Position numbers and translations under genes: made by a program. DNA of 64,000 bases from Terana coerulea (Eukaryota; Basidiomycota; Agaricomycetes; Polyporales; Phanerochaetaceae), in contig JAKOGH010000670.1 of NCBI GenBank assembly GCA_024811115.1, positions 124,001 through 188,000 on the forward strand, in the 5' to 3' direction. The notes below the pieces were generated by a model. The model was given only the letters and a program-made list of their open reading frames with translations, did no database searches and was not told the DNA's origin. Shown here one piece after another: positions 56,771 through 64,000 of this stretch (its first letter is position 1; each line of letters begins with the position of its first letter).

Positions 56771-58370
56771 TCACAGACGTCCACTGACCGCCGCCTGTCT
56801 TCCTAGACTGCCAATCTCCTTCTCACCAACTTCTGCCCACCACCTCTCCGCAACAAGGTCTGCGTCGTATCCGAACTGGGTCTCGTTCTTTTTCTTGTCG
56901 GCCCACTGGTTCGTGCTGCCTTCGCCCGACATCTCGACCTTCTCACCCCTCAGCATCCGCAACTCAGCGTCCATCGCGGCGCGCATGTCGGCATCGCGGG
57001 CTTCCTGTTCTGGGCCGTCGTCCAAATGGAAGATGTGCTGATTAAGACGCGAGGACGCCTGTGTGTCTGCGGTACGTTTCAGTCGCAGGTTCTCGTAGGC
57101 CTGGAGCAGCGGCGCGATCTGCGAGCGGTGCGACAGATGCGAGAACAGGTTGCCGAGCACTGTGGCATCCTCGATGGCCATGGCGGCACCCTGGGCGCGG
57201 TAGGGCTGCATACAGCAAGTCAGCACTGCACTGTGATTAACCATGGCAGATGTACGTACGAGCATGGGATGGCAAGAATCACCCAGCAACGCGACGCGTC
57301 CAGATTTGTGCACCCACTTCTCAAGCGGCTGGCGGGCCATCAGACGCCATTTCAACGTGGACTTTACGTGTGAGAGCAGCTTCTGCACCCTGTTCGTCGG
57401 ACTCAGGGTAAGGTGCGGGGTAAAGCCTAACTGCGAAGGAGCTTACCGAGGTTCGAAGTCGGCGAAGTCGTCGCGCATTTTCTCCGCACTACCTTCGGCT
57501 GTCCATGACTCTACCGAGCCGTCGTCGGGATGGATAAGAACCATGTTGAATTCCTTCTTGGAACGCTGCAGAAGACAGCATTCAGCGTATTTATACGACC
57601 GTGAAAACCAGGGTACGTACGATGTTGTAGGCCATGAGATGCCTTCCAGGTCCCATCCAAGCAGTCATCTCAGGGACATCAACGAAGGACTTCAGCTCCG
57701 GATCTTCCAGCAATACCGAGGACGGAATGATGGCACGATAGGCGGCATCACCGGTGGGCTGCGCAGGGTTGACACCACCAATCACTAACTGTTGCACGTA
57801 GCTCTTAACGCCGTCCGCGCCGATGATGAGGTCTCCATGGACGACCTCGCCGGATGCGAGGGTAAGGGAGGGGCCTTCGGGATCTACATGGATGACGGTC
57901 GACTGGAGCCGGAGAGTCATGTTAGGGGTCGCGAGGTCGAACAGCAGTTTGTGAAAGTCGGCACGGTGGATATGATAGTAAGGCGCTCCATGCTCTTCCA
58001 TGCGGTCCGCCCACTTTGTGTAGCCCACCCGCTCGCCAGTGGAGTACCGGCGGAAGACGATGGCCTCTGGGCGTACGGCGATGTTCTCCAGTGCGTCCGC
58101 AAGACCCCACCGTGCGAGCAGACGAGAGACGTTGGGGGACACCTGGATACCTGCGCCGACCTCACCAATGGCATGTGCGGCCTCGAACAGGGTGATCTTG
58201 TGGCCGGCCTGAGCGAGACAGTGTGCGGCGGCCAGCCCTCCTAGCCCACAGCCGACGATGAGTATGTGTAGACGGAGTGGCGCTTTGCGGCCGTTGTAGA
58301 GTGAGATGCGTTCTGCGATGCCTTGTGCTGAGGCGCGCTCGTCGGCAGGGACATATGCAGAAGAAGCCAT
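56771..58370 (-). CDS. FAD-dependent monooxygenase, salicylate-hydroxylase-like
   Basis: Starts MASSAYVPADERASAQG at 58370 and ends at 56771, with three introns in phase. FAD dinucleotide fold HILIVGCGLGGLAAAHCLAQ (GxGxxG), FEAAHAIGEVGAGIQVSPNV, the DG motif region GDLIIGADGVKSYVQQ, and the GD motif GRVALLGDSCHPMLPYRAQG with AIEDATVLGNLF. This is the class A flavoprotein hydroxylase family that acts on aromatic acids with NAD(P)H and oxygen; a role in breakdown of aromatic compounds fits a wood-decay fungus but the substrate is inferred. The long C-terminal tail (DADLVAERWWAEVGEKEIG) is typical of fungal members. Confidence 0.92.
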
Positions 58371-60405
58371 GGTAGGAGGTGGAATGTGGATGTATGACCC
58401 GCGTTGGACGGCACTCTACATATAGTGGGCGGTCAGGACAGGTTAAACTGTAGTTCCTCCCGGAGTGTTGATAGTTCACAAGTCACCGAAGCCTAGCGCT
58501 CTGTTTGGGAACCGGTGTAGGCTTGCTAGAAATACCATTGTTATCCACCGCCACGATGATCGTGCGGCCAGTATTGAGGCGATCCGAGGCTGTCTTCCGC
58601 TTGATCGCTCCCAGCACCCGCCATACCCCGTCTTGAGTCTCAGATATTCAGAGTGTCCACTCGCAAGACCGGATAAGTCCTTGGCCTCGGGACGTAAGTA
58701 GGGAGTGGCGACAACATGGGCTGTGATGAGGTAGAATGCTGAGATATGAGAGCCTGAATGCACGTCAGCAGGCTCCGCGTAGTCGGCACGTGGCGAACAT
58801 CACCTGGTCCCGCCCCAGCCGCTGAAGGCGCTATTGCCTATTCGGGCCTGCTCAGCCTTGGCCTGAGTGTCCGACGACAGCATCTGAGACGAAGTCAGCA
58901 TGTACTTGCGTACCTGTGAGTCAGAAGTTGCTATCGTAGGGGCGACGTTGGAGAGCACTTATTGCCGTGTAGATTTCCTTCCCAAAAACGAGAAATAAGC
59001 GTGTGTGAGAATATGCAGAAAGCGGTAACATACACACGCATCAGGCTTCTTGTACGTGAGGTAATCTGAGTGCCCATAGAGTTTCCGAGGCTAAGTTGGG
59101 CCCTGAAGAGGATAACACCACGGCTATTCGTATGATCCTCAGCCACTAAACTTCGCTTCGACCTTTACCGTGATGTGCCGGAGTACGAGCTGTCAGCAGT
59201 TTATAGACCGTACGCTATCTCCGCACACTCACGGGTGGTCGAGACTCGACTCCGGGGACAACATGGCGAGTGTGAAAGACAACAAGCTTCATCAGCGCAG
59301 TGCGATAAAAATTCAGCCAATTGCACCCATGCGGTCGGCCGCTTTGTGGCGTCGCGCCCTTTCCCAAAATGAGCACCGACGGCGTCCAGACTTCGGTCAT
59401 TGCCGAAATCATTCACACGGTTACCTTGACGCCTCCGTTGACCATCCGCGATGTCTCACTTAATCCCATATCGCGTCCGACCCCTCATGTACGCTGGTTC
59501 GGACTCTATCACATTCTCGCCGGACGTCGCCTTTCCCGTTAGCACTCCTCGCGCATGAGACCGTCTGACACCGTAAGGCCGAATGGTGAATGTTCGGTGA
59601 GGGTGGGAGGATGGGAGCCGAGTCCGCCGGCGGGTATTCGGCTGCCGAATAGTCCACCTGCCACTGAAACGTCGGTATAGGCTTCAAACACTGCTCATCA
59701 TGGCGGGTGTGTGCCCTTGCCATGGTTGAAGTTAATAAGTGAGTTAGCAAGTCCTATCGATCGTATTCTTGGTCATCACCAAATGCTTGCTCGGAAGGGT
59801 CCAGGACGAGAACATCAAGAGTGCACAAGTGAGTAACGTACCGCATCTGCCCATAAATGTGAGACTTATGAGCGTCGACAGGTAGGTAGGTCTGCATAGT
59901 AATGACCTTTCATGCTGCACATCAGCTCCGGCGCACATGCTCGTGCGCGCTTGAGCTTGAGCTTAAGCTTGAATAAGATCATGACGATGCCATACCATTT
60001 CAGCTTTTCCTTCTATCCCCACCTTTGAGTACAGCCAACGCAAGCCATGTGTATGTGCCCTCGTTTTTCATGATAAGCTTCACCCAGATAATCCATATAA
60101 TGCTGCGTTGTCGTCGTGCCCCATACAGATGTGGGTACCAGCATGCCGGCCGATTGATATGACGGTTTCCTACAGAGTTTAAGCTGTACATATGCAGCAG
60201 TCCAAAAGCCTCCGTGAGTGGGACGACTTCGACAACTGGCAAGACCGTTACTATAAATACGACCTCAGCGTACCACAGACGACGGCAGCAGCACAGCCTG
60301 CGCCATTGCCAAGTGAGAAGAGACTCGGTAGTTCCGCAATTCGCTGTTAGCAGTATGTGTACAGTTTTTCAGGAGGCCGCTAACCGATCCCTAATCACCT
60401 TCCAG
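58371..60405. other. Gene-poor stretch, one possible small split gene
   Basis: Most of this 2-kb stretch has only unrelated short ORFs. On the minus strand between about 59146 and 58807 there may be a small split gene: a start reading MGTQITSRTRSLMR (ATG about 59077), an exon EIYTA near 58965, then an open segment KYMLTSSQMLSSDTQAKAEQ ending SAFSGWGGTR and a stop at about 58805. The joins are unresolved: no GT...AG pair keeps the last segment in frame. Confidence in that gene is low (about 0.25). A TATAAATA-like box lies at 60252, upstream of the secreted-protein gene. Confidence 0.4.
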
Positions 60406-60736
60406 ATGCGCTTCGCCGTCCTCACTCTGCTTGCGACCGCCGCCAGCCTCATAGCTGCGACTCCTGTTCTCGAGGCCCGCCAGCCGGCGGCGTGCCCAGG
60501 CCCATGCTTGTGGGATGGCGAGATATCGCTCCTCTTTGGCGGGGTAACCCAGCAGTACATAAAGGAAGTCGGATGTGGCGCTTGTCCCGGCCACAACTGC
60601 ACGGGACAGGCGAAAGGGGAATTGGATATTCTTGGACTTGGAGTGTTTTCTGGAACCTATTATGTATGTATCCCTTTCATCTGTCCCTGAAAGCATCACG
60701 CTGATGTTCGTTCAGTATTGTGAACCACTTGTTTGA
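60406..60736 (+). CDS. Small secreted cysteine-rich protein, copy 1
   Basis: Exons 60406-60663 and 60716-60736; 279 bp, 92 aa. Clear signal peptide MRFAVLTLLATAASLIAATP, then a possible dibasic-like site (EAR) and a mature part of about 68 residues with six Cys: CPGPC, GCGACPGHNC, and the C-terminal YYYCEPLV. The pattern C-x3-C ... G-x-I-x-L-L ... G-C-x-x-C ... C ... LDILGL-x-x-F-x-G-x-Y-x-x-C is shared with the gene at 61723. No known domain is recognised. Secretion is a strong prediction; an effector or signalling role is inference. Confidence 0.8.
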
Positions 60737-61722
60737 TTATTATTAAATGCCTTCATCAGAGCATGAGTGCCTGCGTCATGATGAAACCTTGGGGGTTGTT
60801 GGTACTACTGTATACTTACAATGTTTGTGATTATTGAAGGAGGTTGTCATACGAGGTTGCTCATACACTAGTACTAGTGTGATAATCAGGTGGCTTAGTC
60901 AATCGAGCTCTTGCCAGCATTCAAGTGCAAATTGATGTGAAGTTCTTTAGACTCAGTGACAGCGTCACTTGGCTGGTACTATGCTGCATTGAGCATATTT
61001 GACGCAGAGAGCATTGCGAAAGTCAGGCTTCATGCACATGCACGTTCTCCGCTATAGGTAGGGGAGTACGTGGTTATCCTCAGCTTTGCACCTTCAGCCC
61101 AAGCGGAGCGCCGGCGAGCTCTGAGACCGGAGGCCCAAGACTTCAAGGCTTCAGGATCGACTAAGCTGAATAATGGTGCTTTCTGAAGCCATTGCTCAGT
61201 GTTTTATACGTAGCAGATAGCCCTTATGTGACAATGGAAGAGCTCAAATAATATAGCACGATTAAACTCAGACGCCATTGAGCGGCAGAATAAGCTCAAT
61301 CCCACCCTAGCATACGTCCCTTCTTACATTCAGATTCCCTGAGGTTCAGATAAGTTTAGCATCGCGATCACAGGGCACCGGGCCTGCGACCACAGGTGCC
61401 CATAGCTTCTTTTCGGATATCCTCCTAGTGGTACGAGTGCCGCACGACTGGAAAGGTGGATCTGTCAATATATGCGATGAATTCTTGTATGAGCCACTCA
61501 CGATGATCTGGCACCACCAGCAGACTCCAAACCGTAAGACCCCAGCATACCGTGTCTCAATTTCTTGCATTATAGATGGCCTGCCTATAAAGCCGAGCGC
61601 GTAAGTGGATGGTTTGTGGTGCACGGTCGCCTCGCCCCGCCGTTCTGATACTCAGGCTACACATGAAGTATGCACGACACCTAGCTCTCACTGTGCCGCA
61701 GACTTACGCATACACCCACTAG
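60737..61722. other. Intergenic between the two secreted-protein genes
   Basis: About 1 kb of AT-richer sequence with no supportable ORF on either strand; a minus-strand ORF (61346-61624) has no recognisable content. It holds the terminator of copy 1 and promoter of copy 2. Confidence 0.5.
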
Positions 61723-62099
61723 ATGCAGATAGCATTCCTTGGAGCGCTCACCGCGGCCCTGGTCACCCTCACAGCCGGCAACCCCATATCCCTGCCTCCG
61801 CAGGCGCGCGACCTCCAAGCCCGCTGCACGATGTGGTACTGCTTCCTAAACGGCACCATCACCCTGCTCGATGGCACGTTGGCCCAGTTCGTGGACAGGC
61901 CTGGTTGCTCGGAGTGCCCGGATTCGACATGCGGGGATCAGGTCCTCGTGGGCAGTCTCGATATTCTGGGGCTTGCTGGCTTCTACGGCGAGTACTGGGT
62001 GAGTCTTACTGCGTTCCCCGAAGACTTGTGTTCACTGTTTCCTTGTGGCAGCCTTGCTACTCGACGAATTCGAGCGCGACCGACTCGACTGCCAGTTGA
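61723..62099 (+). CDS. Small secreted cysteine-rich protein, copy 2
   Basis: Exons 61723-61998 and 62052-62099; 324 bp, 107 aa. Signal peptide MQIAFLGALTAALVTLTAG, then a propeptide-like stretch to LQAR and the Cys-rich domain: CTMWYC, GTITLLDGTLAQFVD, GCSECPDSTC, GSLDILGLAGFYGEYW, then PCYSTNSSATDSTAS from exon 2. The intron lies at the same spot as in copy 1 (after the Y-Y/Y-W just before the last Cys), so the two genes are a tandem duplicate pair. The C-terminal Ser/Thr tail is new in this copy. Confidence 0.82.
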
Positions 62100-62383
62100 C
62101 AGGCGGAGGTGGTCTACGGACCAAGTCTTGGCTTTGGAGGGACATACCAGCTTATTTAGTTTTTATAAATCTTGTGCGAGTTCGGGTGCCCGGCCATGTG
62201 TCCGAGCGATGTCGAAAGAACAAGGCGTACTTTATTCAAATGAATTCGTATGTTAAACAAATAGTGAGGACACACCATCCACGAAGGGCACTACACTTAC
62301 AAAGAATCCAATAACAGTAAAAAAGGGGATCCGTGAATAGCCAGCCCTAAAGATGTTTCCGAAATGACCAGCGACAGAGAGCG

Positions 62384-64000
62384 CTATAGCTTCTTCTCCT
62401 CGTCTATATCTATCACATTTTCTTTGGAGACCCGCGGCGCGGACCGTATTGATCCTGCCCGTATCGACGTCGAGTCGTCCGCTAGGAGCGCAGCAACCTC
62501 GCGCTTGCGCATCCACCACGTGAACAGCACTAGGGTGCAGCATGAGAGACCGATCCAGCCAATCATGACCCCAGCGTTTTGTGCGAGGTTGGATGAAGTG
62601 TTGAACAGTATGGCGCGCATGGCCTGCGAGCTGCGGGCCGTTGCATCAGCAATACATCGCCACGGTATGACATGCTGGGGAGACGTACAGATTCCATATA
62701 GGGAATCCCTCCCCGTACGCGAAGAACGGGCTGAGCAGCTCAGGGGGCAGAAGCGTAGGCGCCACGTTGTAGATGATCTGTCCGAGCCGGTGATGATTAA
62801 AGGGGACCAGAGTGTAGGTAAGACAAGGACGCACCAGCATAAATAGGAAGTATGGTATAAACTTCGGCGTGAGAAGAGTGATCATGGCTTCTAGGGATAG
62901 ACCGAGCGCGAGCATGCCAAGGTAGTTGAATATAAACGCAAGAAGGAAGCCTCCACCGTAGGAAAACCTAGATCAGATGGATCAGTTGAATTCACTTCCG
63001 ACATAGGGGACATAGCTCACTTTCCGTTGAAGGGCAGACCGAACGCAAGGCTGATGAGCGTGTAGCTCATGCTAAGCGGCAGGTACGCTATAAACGGCAC
63101 GAGCACGCGGAGGTGCAGATATGACCTCAGCCGAAGGCGAGGGGCGATGATGGTACGGGCGGCAGCATGGGCCATTGTCTAAAAGTATGATAGATTAATA
63201 CACATTCGTCCCGAGCAGCCGACATGGAGTCTCACCATGATGAACCTGGAAATCGTACCGGTCAGGCCAGCCGCACCAAAATAGAATACACGTGGACGTA
63301 CGTGAAGATCGTAAGGAAGATGTTGCCGACCAAGGTGACGGCCTGGGCAGTCGGCGTTCTAGGGAAGCCTGAGCATTTCATCACAGGTGCGGGTGAGTGT
63401 GGACTGACGTATACGGCCTGAGGTTGACCAGGTTCCAAGAGATAGCGGGACTAATAGCCTGCGGTACCTGGGAGAGCAATTGGACCGCGGTCTGATTGAC
63501 AGTGTCTCCCGGGGTGATCTGCGCAAAATACCGCTGTGCACTCCCGGTGGCGTAGGCCGCTGCGCTGGTAGAAAGAAGCTGCTGGGTGATCGGGAGCACG
63601 TAGTTACCCACGGCTGTTTCCTGGCGGGCCTGACATCGTGACGACAAGTGAGAAGACTCATTCAGAAAGCAGGGCCACAGAGAAGCGCACCTGAGCATAG
63701 TAGACCGTGATAGCATTTCGCGGATCATAGGTGGAATCTCCGTTGGCACGAGCGTGGCTAAGTCGTGTCGATGCGTTGGCTTCGACTGGAACAATTGTTC
63801 GGCTCAGGGCACCGGAGAAGAGCGAGGCTGACACTTACTGACGACAGCAACCCATGTTCGGGCTTGGAGAACTGCGCTGATAATGTCTTCGTCGGTCCCG
63901 GCTGCATCGGGGTCGATTAAAGTCCATCCAAGATGCGGGCCTGGTGTTGTCGTATTCCCGAACGAGTCCCAAAGCGTATTCCCGACGCGTGCGCCGTCGC
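62384..64000 (-). CDS. sng1: SNG1-type (DUF3533) multi-pass membrane protein, 5' end cut by the window
   Basis: The gene runs leftward from beyond 64000 to a stop at 62384. From the right edge: GNTTTPGPHLGWTLIDPD, then DEDIISAVLQTRAWVAVVS, YAQARQETAVGNYVLPITQQ, ITPGDTVNQTAVQLLSQVP, PAISWNLVNLRPYTP. After this lumenal-type domain come membrane helices: VTLVGNIFLTIFTYVHVYSI, HLRVLVPFIAYLPLSMSYTL, LLAFIFNYLGMLALGLSLEA, MITLLTPKFIPYFLFML, and a last one (GVMIGWIGLSCCTLVLFTWW) before a basic tail. The pattern matches yeast Sng1 (nitrosoguanidine resistance), a membrane protein of lipid-asymmetry and drug-resistance phenotypes. Introns of 45-65 bp. The N-terminus is missing here. Confidence 0.85.

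Noticed and set aside
58476..58763. Minus-strand ORF of 95 codons
   Set aside because: No recognisable content, lies upstream of the monooxygenase start, and composition looks random.
1..64000. tRNA, rRNA, CRISPR arrays and telomere repeats
   Set aside because: I looked for T-loop-like GTTCGAATC motifs, direct-repeat arrays and TTAGGG runs by eye and found none. A covariance-model scan would be decisive for tRNAs.

Overview
The window looks like nuclear DNA of a filamentous basidiomycete, most likely an agaricomycete of the wood-decay (polypore) type. Genes are split by many very short introns (about 44-70 bp) with GT...AG ends and CTNA-like branch points. The products are eukaryotic (PCH2, METTL3-type methyltransferase, Elongator subunit 2, SmF, NC2-beta, mitochondrial assembly factors). 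Several families (membrane-anchored WD40 proteins, a trypsin-fold peptidase family, a DEAD-like pseudo-helicase) I know mainly from agaricomycetes; that part is recognition from memory. I saw no tRNA, rRNA, CRISPR or telomere repeat.

Layout. 1-6359: gene-poor. About 0.46-4.07 kb is packed with intron-like intervals but has no coding ORF, and holds a diverged tandem duplication of about 585 bp. 6.4-18.4 kb: mitochondrial PPR-like gene, a one-pass membrane protein, an 842-aa WD40 protein, a small coiled-coil mitochondrial protein, a TA-flanked MITE, and a TVP38/TMEM64 membrane protein. 18.6-26.5 kb: two paralogous membrane-WD40 genes; the first has lost its middle and carries a trypsin-fold peptidase fused in frame, now frameshifted. 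27.1-31.7 kb: Rdx/SelT-like redox protein divergent from PCH2, then an SDR. 31.7-34.2 kb: non-coding, with a pyrimidine tract and a diverged repeat. 34.2-46.5 kb: second SDR, METTL3/IME4, glutathione transferase, GPI-type GH128, PET191, IBA57, AcpS-type phosphopantetheinyl transferase, ELP2. 46.7-58.4 kb: DEAD-like pseudo-helicase, RRM protein, FMC1, SmF, NC2-beta, MAK32-like kinase, Sfp-type phosphopantetheinyl transferase, FAD monooxygenase. 58.4-64 kb: a gene-poor stretch, two related small secreted cysteine-rich proteins, and an SNG1-type membrane protein running off the right edge.

Functional links. Many genes serve mitochondria (PPR protein, coiled-coil protein, PET191, IBA57, probably AcpS, FMC1) or basic nucleic-acid work (METTL3, ELP2, SmF, NC2-beta, RRM, pseudo-helicase). 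Head-to-head pairs with very short shared promoters are common: PET191/IBA57 (66 bp), SmF/NC2-beta (153 bp), AcpS/ELP2 (169 bp), MAK32/PPTase (205 bp), Rdx/PCH2 (235 bp). Fast-evolving parts are the membrane-WD40 pair, the peptidase fusion and the secreted cysteine-rich pair. Several conserved genes contain one- or two-base frame slips; these are either assembly errors or true decay and are listed one by one. For most genes I fitted exon joins by hand and checked that total coding length is a multiple of three.
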